A stretch of 30,970 nt of DNA. Source: a virus. The stretch lies in IMG/VR virus record IMGVR_UViG_3300021976_000055, positions 1-30,970 of that record. One strand, 5' to 3'. Below, one piece after another: positions 1 to 6,575 of the stretch (the first letter of the stretch is position 1; each line of letters opens with the position of its first letter). Below the pieces are notes generated by a model that did not search any database, was not told where the DNA came from, and saw only the letters and a program-made list of their open reading frames with translations. The translations under genes were made by a program, and so were the position numbers.

Positions 1-309
1 GTTTGCCTTGGGCCGTTACCCGACATCAATGCCGCATGTCCGGTTTGCCTGCCGAATTTCTACCATCGGCAATTGCCGGACGTTCAAACACCAGTAGATG
101 ATCCCTACGTGGCGTTCCGCGAGACTGAGCCATGCAAGCGTTGCGGCGAGGGCGAATCGTGGACCGTCAAGGGTCCAGACGGCGCGTGCATCGGCCAGAG
201 TTGGACCGGCGACAATGCGGAATGCAACGCCGAGGAAGAGGCGCAAGCGCTGAATGCGGCCTACGAGCTGGGCCGCGCATCTACCTCTGCAAAGGAGCGG
301 CAATGTTGA
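1..309 (+). CDS. Small Cys-rich phage protein, 5' end probably outside window
   Basis: I do not recognise this family. The frame is open from the first base to the stop at 307-309. The only usual start inside the window is a TTG at 73 with no clear ribosome binding site, so the gene may begin upstream of the window; from TTG 73 it would be 78 residues. Two CxxC pairs are visible (one near base 38, before the TTG, and C21/C24 counted from the TTG), suggesting a small zinc-binding fold, and this is a reason to think the upstream part is coding. The C-terminal third is helical and acidic. It overlaps the start of the following csrA-like gene by 7 bases, which implies translational coupling. Function unknown. 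Confidence 0.55.
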   Translation, partial: VCLGPLPDINAACPVCLPNFYHRQLPDVQTPVDDPYVAFRETEPCKRCGEGESWTVKGPDGACIGQSWTGDNAECNAEEEAQALNAAYELGRASTSAKERQC

Positions 310-500
310 TATTGACCCGCCGCGCCGGCGAAACCCTGATGATCGGCGAGAACATCACCGTGACCGTGTGCGCCATCAATGGCAACCAGGTCAAGCTCGG
401 CATCGCAGCGCCGAAGGACGTGCCGATCTTGCGCGAGGAGCTGGTGCCGCACCGGGGCTGGGCAGAGGGCGGCCCGTTCATTTTTGGCAAGCGCGGCTGA
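303..500 (+). CDS. csrA: CsrA/RsmA-family translational regulator, phage-encoded
   Basis: This 65-residue protein matches CsrA over its first 48 positions: it opens with MLILTRR, followed by GETLMIG, a GNQVKLGI core strand and an APKxVxxxREE segment. The residues known to bind RNA in CsrA, Leu4 and Arg44, are both present. CsrA is a small dimer that binds GGA-containing hairpins in mRNA leaders and blocks or stabilises translation. After residue 48 the sequence diverges and ends in a Gly/Phe-rich tail unlike the host type. The start ATG at 303 is preceded by AAAGGAG at about 290-296. The longer open frame upstream of 303 is a shadow of the previous gene. It lies among small phage genes, so it may control phage mRNAs or redirect host CsrA targets; that role is inference. 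Confidence 0.9.
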   Translation: MLILTRRAGETLMIGENITVTVCAINGNQVKLGIAAPKDVPILREELVPHRGWAEGGPFIFGKRG

Positions 501-560
501 GCCGCGGGAAGCTCAAGTGATGCTCTCCCAGCTACAGCGCGACACCGATGGGGAGAGACT

Positions 561-980
561 GTGAGTACATTCCTGTTCAATTTCAAGGCGCAATTCGTGC
601 CGGCAGTCGAGGGTGGGACGAAGTTGCAGACCATCCGCCATCGCCGCAAGGATGGCCGACAGCCACATGCGGGTGATATCGCCAAGCTCTATACGGGCCT
701 ACGAACGTCCAAGGCGCGTTTGCTGCGTGAGGCGCCAGTGGTTGACTGCTTCCCTGTGAATATCGACATGGGAGAGATGGCTTCGCGCCGCATCATCAGT
801 AATGGCGTGCGCCTCAACATCGGCGAAGGCAATGCGTTCGCCAAACTAGACGGGTTTGAGGATTCGCAGGACATGATCCAATGGTTTAAATCGACCTACC
901 GCGGCATGCAGTGGTTCGAGGGATTCTGTGTCCGCTGGAGCACACGCTCAGCACTGCAAAGATCCGGAGAGCCCCAGTGA
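561..980 (+). CDS. ASCH/PUA-like domain phage protein
   Basis: The 139-residue protein starts with an FxFKxQFVPAVEGGxKxQTIRHRRKDG stretch followed by a GDxxxLYTG segment, the arrangement seen in phage ASCH-domain proteins. ASCH is a PUA-like beta-barrel thought to bind RNA or modified nucleotides. The C-terminal part carries the usual Trp/Phe-rich segment (residues about 110-128). The start is GTG at 561, with a GGGGAGAG ribosome binding site at 550-557. Its stop TGA (978-980) overlaps the GTG start of the next gene. The molecular target in phages is not established; assignment to the ASCH group is by sequence pattern only. Confidence 0.7.
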   Translation: MSTFLFNFKAQFVPAVEGGTKLQTIRHRRKDGRQPHAGDIAKLYTGLRTSKARLLREAPVVDCFPVNIDMGEMASRRIISNGVRLNIGEGNAFAKLDGFEDSQDMIQWFKSTYRGMQWFEGFCVRWSTRSALQRSGEPQ

Positions 981-1513
981 ATTGGTACGTCGGAACCGAC
1001 TGGGCCGTGATTCCCGCGGGCGGCAACAGCCTGCGTCAGGTGTTCGTGAGGCTGGAGGAGTATGAAGCGCTGGCGGCTGAGCTAACCGAATGGAAACGGA
1101 TGCGCAATGAAGCGATGGCACAGGCGACGTTCAATAGGAACGGAATCGACACGCTTGCCGCCAAACTGGCCGCCGAGCACATGTCGCATTCCTGCACGAT
1201 TGCCGAGGAACACGAGTCACGGACGGCGTTCCAAGAGCGCATCCGCGAACTAGAAGCGACGCTGCATGACATTAGCACCATCTATCCGAAGGAGCTTTTC
1301 CCGGCTGTCACGGCGCTGGCGTATTGCCGTCAAAAAGCTCTGGCCGCCCTGAGCGGGGCGGGGATAGCGGCGCAAACGGCTGCTAAGCATCCATTTACAG
1401 GCGACGGCGGCCAGCCCTGCGTCAAATGCGGAAAGCCATATCAGGACCAAGTGCATGAGTTCCGACCGCAACCAACTTCGAGTGAGCAACCTGACCGGGG
1501 AGCAGCCAAGTGA
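977..1513 (+). CDS. Coiled-coil phage protein with C-terminal CxxC motif
   Basis: This 178-residue protein has no family I can name. I chose GTG 977, which overlaps the previous stop in a GTGA and has CCGGAGAG just upstream (963-970); the open frame continues upstream to 911 but that part is a shadow. Residues about 25-120 are strongly helical with heptad-like Leu/Ala spacing and many Glu/Arg, suggesting a coiled coil. Near the C terminus, CVKCGKPYQDQVHEF looks like half of a zinc-binding knuckle with a nearby His. It overlaps the next gene by 4 bases. Function unknown. Confidence 0.65.
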   Translation: MNWYVGTDWAVIPAGGNSLRQVFVRLEEYEALAAELTEWKRMRNEAMAQATFNRNGIDTLAAKLAAEHMSHSCTIAEEHESRTAFQERIRELEATLHDISTIYPKELFPAVTALAYCRQKALAALSGAGIAAQTAAKHPFTGDGGQPCVKCGKPYQDQVHEFRPQPTSSEQPDRGAAK

Positions 1514-1755
1514 AGCCCTGCAAGCATCTCGATTTCAATGAGGCAACCTACGGCCAGGCCGCCGAATTGAAAACCCTCACCGACTTTGTAATTCCGGTCA
1601 AATATTGGAAGCGACGACCACACATGCTTTATGAAGGCGCTCCGGTGAACGTCCAGTTTTGCGGCCAAGGTCGCGGTCGCATCAATGGGATTTTTCAGTG
1701 TTACAACGAGGGCGAGATGCACTGCTACCAAGCGAGTGAGGATTCTAAGCCATGA
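1510..1755 (+). CDS. Conserved small phage protein, unknown function
   Basis: The 81-residue product begins MKPCKHLDF and contains a VQFCGQGRGRINGIFQCYN stretch and an EMxCYxA ending. I recall this type of protein from siphophages of Burkholderia and Pseudomonas, where it is annotated only as hypothetical; the recollection is not checked. Four cysteines are spread over the chain and could form a metal site. Start GTG 1510 overlaps the previous TGA (1511-1513). Its own stop (1753-1755) overlaps an ATG at 1752, which opens only a 16-codon frame. Confidence 0.65.
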   Translation: MKPCKHLDFNEATYGQAAELKTLTDFVIPVKYWKRRPHMLYEGAPVNVQFCGQGRGRINGIFQCYNEGEMHCYQASEDSKP

Positions 1756-1788
1756 CAAAGCCCTATTGGCGACTTGGGAGAGATACTC

Positions 1789-1989
1789 GTGATCTACGAT
1801 GACTATCCGACTGTCACCTGCCCTAAGTGCGGCGCCGAGGAGACCGATATGGACGGCTTTGGCTTCATTGCGTGCATTCCCGGCTGCGGCTTTTGCACAC
1901 ACCCGTCGCGCTCGTTATCCGAGGATGATTGTTGGACCTGTGGCATTTGCGGGGATCGATCACAGAATACATCCGGGAGAAAAGCATGA
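1789..1989 (+). CDS. Small zinc-ribbon-like protein
   Basis: The 66-residue product holds repeated cysteine pairs: CPKC near the N terminus, then CIPGCGFC, then CWTCGIC close to the C terminus. Eight or more cysteines in this spacing point to one or two structural zinc sites. I prefer the GTG at 1789, which has GGGAGAGA 5-12 bases upstream; an in-frame TTG at 1774 is possible but has no good ribosome binding site. The stop TGA (1987-1989) overlaps the ATG of the next gene. Function unknown; small zinc-ribbon proteins are common in phage accessory operons. Confidence 0.6.
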   Translation: MIYDDYPTVTCPKCGAEETDMDGFGFIACIPGCGFCTHPSRSLSEDDCWTCGICGDRSQNTSGRKA

Positions 1990-2198
1990 GTCTTGATCGC
2001 GAATTGCTAATTGTATCCCCGATGCTTGACGTTATCGACGTGCAGCCGCGCGGGAATGGTAGCTGCGACACCATCATTGGCCCCGATCACGAATGGGGCG
2101 TGGCGTTCACGGCGGCCGGGATCATCTATCGAATCTGCGGGCGATGCGGCACGGTGCGCATGAAAGAGCGCGGCCTGTTTCCTAATGAACACGTCTAA
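1986..2198 (+). CDS. Small phage protein with C-terminal CGRCG motif
   Basis: The ATG at 1986 overlaps the preceding stop in an ATGA and follows GGGAGAAAAGC, a good ribosome binding site. The 70-residue product has a hydrophobic beta-rich middle (residues about 35-50) and a CGRCG pair near residue 52. No family is recognised. Position and coupling make it part of the same small-gene operon. Confidence 0.6.
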   Translation: MSLDRELLIVSPMLDVIDVQPRGNGSCDTIIGPDHEWGVAFTAAGIIYRICGRCGTVRMKERGLFPNEHV

Positions 2199-2268
2199 TC
2201 CATTACCGGAGCCGAAATGATCCCTCACGGCTCTAGTGCCCGCAGCCAAGCCGATGGAGGATCAGAGC

Positions 2269-2478
2269 ATGGATGAACTACCGTTTGAAACTTACGAACG
2301 ACTCATGCACGAGCCGTGGCCTGGCGGCAAGTCGGAGCGCGTTGTGAACTTGCTGCACGCCTATGGGATACATCCCTATGGCGTGTTCAATCGGCCCGGC
2401 AGCGCAGAAGCAAACACCGCGTTGCAAGAAGCCTTGATTCGCGAGCACTCAGCACGCAGCGGAGGGGTAGGGCAATGA
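2269..2478 (+). CDS. Hypothetical small phage protein
   Basis: The preferred start is ATG 2269, placed 8 bases after a GGAGG (2256-2260); in-frame GTG 2236 and ATG 2254 are alternatives without a better site. The product is 69 residues, mostly helical, with an HEPWPGGKSERV segment and an NRPGSAEANTALQEAL segment. No domain recognised. Its TGA (2476-2478) overlaps the ATG of the next frame. A 19-codon frame starting at ATG 2218, behind CCGGAG, ends just inside this gene and may be a leader peptide or nothing. Confidence 0.5.
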   Translation: MDELPFETYERLMHEPWPGGKSERVVNLLHAYGIHPYGVFNRPGSAEANTALQEALIREHSARSGGVGQ

Positions 2479-2756
2479 CAGCCCTGGAACGCATGTATAT
2501 GGCCTACGTTCGATGGGTCAAGAAGCAGGGCTACCGCACGATCTGGGAGTGCCCCGTTAGCTGGACCGAATGGATGGTTCAGCGCTCACAGCCTGATGTG
2601 CCGTCGCGGAGCCGCCCGCGTGAAGCGCCTCCTCTGCTGGTGGCACGGCCACCTCATCAAAGCGACGATCGATGTCGCCTCGGCCGAAGTGCGCTTCGTC
2701 TTCCACTGCGAGCGGTGCGGGCGGATCTTGCCGGGGCCGGAAGTGCAGCCCTCTAA
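2475..2756 (+). CDS. Hypothetical phage protein; 3' half uncertain
   Basis: From ATG 2475, about 35 residues look like ordinary coding sequence (aromatic, helical, ending in a WTEWM segment). After about base 2580 the product becomes Arg/Pro/Ser-rich and reads like a shadow of the better candidate gene at 2596-2772, which overlaps it by 161 bases in another frame. In the +2 frame a TGA at 2594-2596 overlaps the ATG of that gene (TGATG). A single-base shift near 2580 would therefore give a normal gene ending at 2596, so an indel or misread is possible here. Function unknown. Confidence 0.4.
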   Translation: MTALERMYMAYVRWVKKQGYRTIWECPVSWTEWMVQRSQPDVPSRSRPREAPPLLVARPPHQSDDRCRLGRSALRLPLRAVRADLAGAGSAAL

Positions 2757-2772
2757 ACCGTGGCCGCGTTGA
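2596..2772 (+). CDS. Small CxxC protein overlapping the previous gene
   Basis: This 58-residue frame starts at ATG 2596; an in-frame GTG at 2620 is also possible. It contains KRLLCWWHGH followed, about 20 residues later, by HCERCGR, a pattern typical of very small phage proteins with one zinc knuckle. Codon third positions are GC-rich, in contrast to the overlapping frame. It is too short for many gene finders. Function unknown. Confidence 0.5.
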   Translation: MCRRGAARVKRLLCWWHGHLIKATIDVASAEVRFVFHCERCGRILPGPEVQPSKPWPR

Positions 2773-2788
2773 TCCATTGAGTGACGCC

Positions 2789-2881
2789 GTGACCGAACGC
2801 ATTACAATGCTGCCGACCAAGGGGATGCCGGATGAGGATCTCGCCCTCGGCCTGGTCATGGACGCACTAAGGGGAAAAAAT
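2789..2881 (+). CDS. Possible small ORF directly before the recombinase, end uncertain
   Basis: The frame from GTG 2789 (or ATG 2807) reads as a plausible acidic helix (MLPTKGMPDEDLALGLVMDA from 2807) up to the six adenines at 2875-2880. In its own frame it continues through the recombinase gene to a stop at 2999-3001, where it is clearly a shadow. A -1 slip on the A run would end it at TGA 2881-2883, overlapping the recombinase ATG as ATGA. I give the end as the A run; the true end is uncertain. Confidence 0.25.
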
Positions 2882-4388
2882 GAAGGCCGCCATGTACCTA
2901 CGGAGCTCAAAAGACCGCAGCGATGTGAGCCTCGCCGCTCAGCGCCGCGAACTCGAAAAGCTCGCGGCCTCACGCTCCTTGACGGTGGCAAAGACGTATG
3001 AGGACGCTGTCGAATCCGGATCGACCGAAAACCGCCCGGGATTCATTGAGTTAGTTCGGGCTCTCAAGCACTCCTCCCGAGGCTGGGAATACCTCCTCGT
3101 TTACGACACCAGCCGGATCGCCCGCCGGCGCTACATCGCCCAGGCCATCAAGCACGAGGCCAAAAAGCGCGGCGTCACTATCCTCTATGCCCGCATGCCC
3201 TCGGACTTGGACCCGGTCGCCGAGCTCGTGCTCGAGTCAGTCTTCGAAGCCATGGACGAGGCGCATTCGATCATGTCCCGGCAAAAGGGTTTGGCGGGCA
3301 TGGCGGAGAACGTCCGCCGCGGCTTCCGCGCCGGCGGCCGCGCGCCGATCGGCTACCAGCTGCAGGCCTTGACGACCGGTACCATCCGCGAGGGCTCGCC
3401 GGTCATGAAGTCCAAGCTCATGCCGGGCGCCGGCGCCGCCATGATCGGGGAGTACTTGACGGCCCGCGCCAATGGCATTCCCCGCACGATCGCCGCACGC
3501 AAGACCGGCATGCCGGCAACTTCCTTGATCGGCGTCGAATGGAACGCCCTCACCTACGCCGGGCACACCGTCTGGAATCGTCACGCGCCGAATGGCGGCG
3601 GCACGAAGATGCGGCCGCGCGCCGCCTGGCAAATGACGCGGGACACACATACGGCGCTCATCTCCGACGCCGCGGCCGAGACGATCCTGACCAGGCTGGA
3701 GACGAGCCACGTCGGCCGATCGGTGTCCCAGGCCATGGCCGCCAAGTCCGACTATCTCCTGACTGGCCTGCTCTACACCGGCGACGGTCAAATGTGGGTC
3801 GCCCATGGGAAGTACTACCGCTTGAAGCGCCGGGACGCTACCCCGGGCAAGACGGTCCGGGCGGACATGATCGAATCCGCCGTGCTCGAGCAGGTCGAGG
3901 CCGGCATGAAGTCGGACCTCTTCCTACGCAATCTCTTGATTGCCGCCCAGCGCAGCCGGCGTGCCGCGGATCCCGCCGCCGCCATCGATCAGCAGATCGC
4001 GAAGCTCGAGAAAGAAAAGGGCCGCGCGGCGGAGCTCGCCCTCACCTCGGACGCCGACACGTTCACCGCGATCGTCGAGGAGCGCGGCCGGCATATCGAG
4101 TCATTGCGCCGAGAAGCCGACGCCGTGCGGCAGGACGACACCGTGTCGAAACAGTTGGCGGCGATGACCGTCGACCAGCTTCGCGGGTTGCTCGCAGATC
4201 AGAGCCGGGAGAAGGCGCTGCAGACCCTGGTCGATCGAATCGTGCTCGAGCGCGACCTCACCTGTCAGATAGAACTCAAGGCCGTACCGGGCCGGCAAAG
4301 ACGGTGGCCAGGTGTGGCGTCCCCACAGGTACGCGATAGCTGGCCACCTGAGCTAATTCAGCGGGTTACGTTGAAGCGGATCGCGTAA
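2880..4388 (+). CDS. Large serine recombinase (phage integrase)
   Basis: The 502-residue protein has the large-serine-recombinase layout. The N-terminal resolvase-type catalytic domain (residues 1 to about 145) contains YLRSSKD, in which Ser10 is the likely nucleophile that attaches to DNA, and a later YDTSRIARR segment with catalytic arginines. The recombinase DNA-binding domain follows (about 150-290), then a region equivalent to the zinc ribbon, then a coiled coil (about 365-430). The zinc-ribbon region reads LLTGLLYTGDGQMWVAHGKYYR and lacks the usual four cysteines; the protein has only one Cys in total, near the C terminus. Start ATG 2880 follows AAGGGGAAAAA. These enzymes recombine attP with attB without host factors and usually need a directionality factor for excision; no candidate for that factor stands out here. 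Confidence 0.92.
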   Translation: MKAAMYLRSSKDRSDVSLAAQRRELEKLAASRSLTVAKTYEDAVESGSTENRPGFIELVRALKHSSRGWEYLLVYDTSRIARRRYIAQAIKHEAKKRGVTILYARMPSDLDPVAELVLESVFEAMDEAHSIMSRQKGLAGMAENVRRGFRAGGRAPIGYQLQALTTGTIREGSPVMKSKLMPGAGAAMIGEYLTARANGIPRTIAARKTGMPATSLIGVEWNALTYAGHTVWNRHAPNGGGTKMRPRAAWQMTRDTHTALISDAAAETILTRLETSHVGRSVSQAMAAKSDYLLTGLLYTGDGQMWVAHGKYYRLKRRDATPGKTVRADMIESAVLEQVEAGMKSDLFLRNLLIAAQRSRRAADPAAAIDQQIAKLEKEKGRAAELALTSDADTFTAIVEERGRHIESLRREADAVRQDDTVSKQLAAMTVDQLRGLLADQSREKALQTLVDRIVLERDLTCQIELKAVPGRQRRWPGVASPQVRDSWPPELIQRVTLKRIA

Positions 4389-4432
4389 ATGCGGCCGAAA
4401 GGCGGCTTGGTCGTTATAAACGGCGCCGAAGG

Positions 4433-4585
4433 ATGGCACCCCCCATAATCGTCGCAGATTCCAAATCCGGACGATATCGGCTGGTGGTCATACGTTCGCG
4501 GAAGCGTGAGTTACCCGACATCCCGGGCTACGAAGATGCCGCCGCCGAGTCGTCGCCGAATAGCCTCACCGCTGCCAAAACCTGA
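4433..4585 (+). CDS. Possible small ORF in the convergent region
   Basis: A 50-residue frame begins at ATG 4433 and ends at TGA 4583-4585. It opens MAPPIIVADSKSGRYRLVVI, alternating hydrophobic residues as in a beta-sheet, followed by a basic patch and an acidic Ser/Ala tail. The ribosome binding site is poor (GAAGG is too close to the ATG). The frame is open upstream to within the recombinase gene. Its 3' end overlaps the minus-strand gene ending at 4566 by 20 bases. No family recognised; it may be real, a fragment, or chance. Confidence 0.3.
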   Translation: MAPPIIVADSKSGRYRLVVIRSRKRELPDIPGYEDAAAESSPNSLTAAKT

Positions 4586-4763
4586 ACGCTTTCAGGATCA
4601 TCGAATCACTCGCCGTGCCCTCCTCCACGATCATCGATTCGGCGCGCCCCTCCGGCTCATTACGCACCGGTGCGTTTTCTTGCGTAATGGCCTTCGACGG
4701 CGGCTGGCGCTGATAGGCCGGCTTCGGCGCGACCTTCTTGGCGACGTAGTCGAAGTAGTTCAC
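4566..4763 (-). CDS. Small hypothetical protein after the spanin genes
   Basis: The 65-residue product starts at a GTG (4763-4761) that overlaps the stop of the Rz-like gene in a GTGA, so it is translationally coupled to it. It is polar, rich in Pro, Glu and Ala, with no membrane segment or signal peptide. It is the last gene of the late operon; the plus-strand recombinase gene ends 177 bases away, facing it. Function unknown. Confidence 0.55.
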   Translation of the reverse strand: MNYFDYVAKKVAPKPAYQRQPPSKAITQENAPVRNEPEGRAESMIVEEGTASDSMILKAFRFWQR

Positions 4764-5206
4764 GGCGCGAGAGCGATCATCGGGGTCATTTGGGCGGCGT
4801 CTGCGGAACAGGCGTGGATGTAGTCGTCAAGAGCTCGTTCAACTTCGCTAGGGCCGAGGGCGATCGGGGCGGATGCTTGAGCTCCGCCGGCCACGCTTGC
4901 GGCTTGGGGCACGCTACCACCGCAGGCACTGGCGGCATAGACGTACACCCGGTGAGCAGCGCCAGCGACAAGAGGATCGATCGGTGTTGCGTGATAAGCA
5001 TCAATTACCCCTTGCTGGTGAGCGTGGTCAGCGGCGGCCTGGCGCGCGTTCTCATCCATGGCGTTGACGACGGCCTGAAGCTGCGCCGTGTGTTGAGCCT
5101 CTAATGCGGTTTTAGACGATAGTCCGCCGATGTGATACCCCGCCGCAAACAGCGCCGCGACCATCGCGACGATGGCGCCCAGCTTCAGGTAGAGCGCCGG
5201 CGTCAC
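4760..5206 (-). CDS. Rz: Rz-like inner-membrane spanin (i-spanin)
   Basis: The 148-residue protein has one N-terminal membrane segment (residues about 7-28, signal-anchor type) and a helical periplasmic part rich in Ala, Gln and His. The decisive evidence is the Rz1-type lipoprotein gene nested inside it in another frame. Together, i-spanin and o-spanin bridge the inner and outer membranes and fuse them in the last step of Gram-negative lysis. The N-terminal ATG lies just inside the end of the upstream coiled-coil gene (overlap at 5203-5206). Confidence 0.75.
   Translation of the reverse strand: MTPALYLKLGAIVAMVAALFAAGYHIGGLSSKTALEAQHTAQLQAVVNAMDENARQAAADHAHQQGVIDAYHATPIDPLVAGAAHRVYVYAASACGGSVPQAASVAGGAQASAPIALGPSEVERALDDYIHACSADAAQMTPMIALAP
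4786..5001 (-). CDS. Rz1: Rz1-like outer-membrane spanin lipoprotein, nested in Rz
   Basis: The 71-residue product starts with a lipoprotein signal peptide: a basic N terminus, a hydrophobic core, and a lipobox LLTGC with the acylated Cys at residue 19. The mature part is Pro-rich (MPPVPAVV, PPRSP, PVPQTPPK), as in lambda Rz1. I chose ATG 5001, which has AAGGGG six bases upstream; a TTG one codon earlier is also possible. The gene lies entirely within the Rz-like gene in a different frame, the classical embedded spanin arrangement. The protein would sit in the outer membrane and bind the C terminus of the Rz partner. Confidence 0.85.
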   Translation of the reverse strand: MLITQHRSILLSLALLTGCTSMPPVPAVVACPKPQAWPAELKHPPRSPSALAKLNELLTTTSTPVPQTPPK

Positions 5207-5472
5207 CGCGGCTGCATTCCCGCGGCCGCCAGCGCGCGCGTCACTTGGGCCTGCAGGATGGCGTGCCGGCGTTCGAGCCGGTCGATTCGCTGGCGCAGCA
5301 CAATCTCTTGGTTGCGGGTCTCGTACAGGAACTGCTCCATCGACATGCGGCTGCCCTCGATCCCGGTCAGCAGGGCGGCGGTGTCGTTGATATCGATCTG
5401 CAATTTTTGGGCGGCATCGAGCGCCTGCAGCAGCTCGACCGATTGGCTGTTCATTTCAGTGCGGTCGGTCAT
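5203..5472 (-). CDS. Coiled-coil protein of the lysis region
   Basis: This 89-residue protein is predicted almost entirely helical, with heptad-like Leu/Ile spacing from about residue 12 to 82, and no signal or membrane segment. Start ATG 5472 overlaps the preceding stop (ATGA). Being between a membrane coiled-coil protein and Rz suggests a role in lysis or its timing, but this is inference from position. No family recognised. Confidence 0.6.
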   Translation of the reverse strand: MTDRTEMNSQSVELLQALDAAQKLQIDINDTAALLTGIEGSRMSMEQFLYETRNQEIVLRQRIDRLERRHAILQAQVTRALAAAGMQPR

Positions 5473-5858
5473 TTAGAGACTCGCCTTCTCGCGTGGGGTG
5501 GACTGTCTGCAACCTCTTCGATCCGGTCCCGCCACTGCTCTTGCCGATCGACCTTAGCGGCGATGTTATCGATTTTATCGCCCATCACGGCCAACTGGGT
5601 GTCGATCTTGTGAAGCACAATGCGTTCCTGCTCCAAGCCCGCGACCGATTCTTGGAGGCGGCGCACGTCGTTCTGGGCGTTGCGAATGTCGTGCTGCGCG
5701 TTGACGACATAGGTAATGGCGACGGCCAGGGCGGCGACCGCGCTGCCCAAGGCCGCTGGCGTGAGCCGCTGCCTGAGAGCTACCGGCAGCCACGCAAAGC
5801 CCGGGGCGCGGCGCGCGAGGACTGACGTCGTCGATCCGTAGTCGGGTTTCTCATCCAC
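5469..5858 (-). CDS. Membrane-anchored coiled-coil protein, lysis region
   Basis: The 129-residue product has one membrane segment (about residues 35-52, an Ala/Val-rich stretch) after a basic, Pro-containing N terminus, and then a long coiled coil (about 55-115) rich in Gln, Asp and Arg. It could be a holin accessory, antiholin or membrane scaffold. Start GTG 5858 is directly adjacent to the stop of the holin-like gene (TAA 5861-5859), implying reinitiation. The last residues are basic. No precise family assigned. Confidence 0.6.
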   Translation of the reverse strand: MDEKPDYGSTTSVLARRAPGFAWLPVALRQRLTPAALGSAVAALAVAITYVVNAQHDIRNAQNDVRRLQESVAGLEQERIVLHKIDTQLAVMGDKIDNIAAKVDRQEQWRDRIEEVADSPPHARRRVSK

Positions 5859-6083
5859 TTACGCGCTCGGCGGGTCTCGATTGGCAAACGTATTGACCAG
5901 TCCGATGACGAACGCGGCGACACCAAACACGGCGAGGATGGCACCCTGCAATTTGGGCGAGAGCAAGTGGCCGATCTGCGCCAGGTTGTTCTGCGCGTAG
6001 GCGATGCCGATGGCGGTGAGTCCCAAAGTTTTCGTTCGGTGACACCATACCCACGTTGCCAATCGTTTGATGCGGATAATCAT
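5859..6083 (-). CDS. Putative holin, two membrane segments
   Basis: The 74-residue product has a short basic N terminus, an HRTKTLG segment, and two hydrophobic stretches (about residues 20-34 and 47-65) separated by a polar turn. This resembles small phage holins, which open the inner membrane so that endolysin can reach the cell wall. I chose ATG 6083, which overlaps the endolysin stop as ATGA; the longer frame to 6416 is a shadow of the endolysin gene. Its place directly after the endolysin supports the call, which is otherwise based on topology. Confidence 0.65.
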   Translation of the reverse strand: MIIRIKRLATWVWCHRTKTLGLTAIGIAYAQNNLAQIGHLLSPKLQGAILAVFGVAAFVIGLVNTFANRDPPSA

Positions 6084-6574
6084 GCCGCCGCCCCACCCTT
6101 CGCCGCGAACACATCGATCAGATCGGCAAGCTTGCGCTGCGGCTGGCCCGAATCGCCGCCCGGCAAGCTCGCCCAGATCCCGGCGCACGCGGCGATCGCC
6201 TCCTCGACCGCGCCGCGGTTCACGAGATCGAGCGCGTGCCGTTCCTTGATGAGCAAGAGCGCCGCATCCTCCTGCGCCTGGCGATTGAAGCTCGCGAGCT
6301 TTAGGACCTGCTTGCATTCGCGCCAGGTCGGGCGGGTGATCTGAAACGCGCCCGCAGCCGTCGAAATGGAATGAGCATATTGAGGTCCCAAATTCGCGAT
6401 CGAGATGCCGAGCCACTCGCCAGTGATCGCCGGATGATCGGTGAAATTCGTGATCTCATGGGTGTAGCCGTAGCACACCGCGTAGGGCGAGACGAGCACG
6501 CCGCCCTTCACCCACTGATCGGTGCCTTCGCTGTGGATGATCGTCGATAGAAAAGCGGCCTGGTTCGGCAGCAT
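6080..6574 (-). CDS. Endolysin, lambda R-type lytic transglycosylase (GH104)
   Basis: The 164-residue protein aligns by eye with lambda endolysin R across its length. It has the SEGTD motif with the likely catalytic Glu16, a TDHP segment, a STAAGAFQITRPTW segment (in lambda, STGAGRYQLLSRWW), KERHAL, and a C-terminal GIWASLPG. This family cleaves the MurNAc-GlcNAc bond of peptidoglycan and forms 1,6-anhydro ends. There is no signal peptide, so export would depend on a holin. Start ATG 6574 sits just after the small membrane gene. Confidence 0.92.
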   Translation of the reverse strand: MLPNQAAFLSTIIHSEGTDQWVKGGVLVSPYAVCYGYTHEITNFTDHPAITGEWLGISIANLGPQYAHSISTAAGAFQITRPTWRECKQVLKLASFNRQAQEDAALLLIKERHALDLVNRGAVEEAIAACAGIWASLPGGDSGQPQRKLADLIDVFAAKGGAAA

Positions 6575-6575
6575 A

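Noticed and set aside
1752-1802. 16-codon frame overlapping the stop of the gene at 1510-1755
   Set aside because: Coupled by ATGA but very short and followed by a better start at 1789; no further support.
3539-4339. Second plus-strand frame of 266 codons inside the recombinase gene
   Set aside because: Arg/Gly/Ala-rich shadow of the recombinase, lacking any recognisable segment.
15-4522. 13-base repeat GTTACCCGACATC at 15-27 and 4510-4522, flanking the left gene cluster and recombinase
   Set aside because: Several matches of 13 bases are expected by chance in a window this long, and the flanks do not match, so it is not evidence for an att site.
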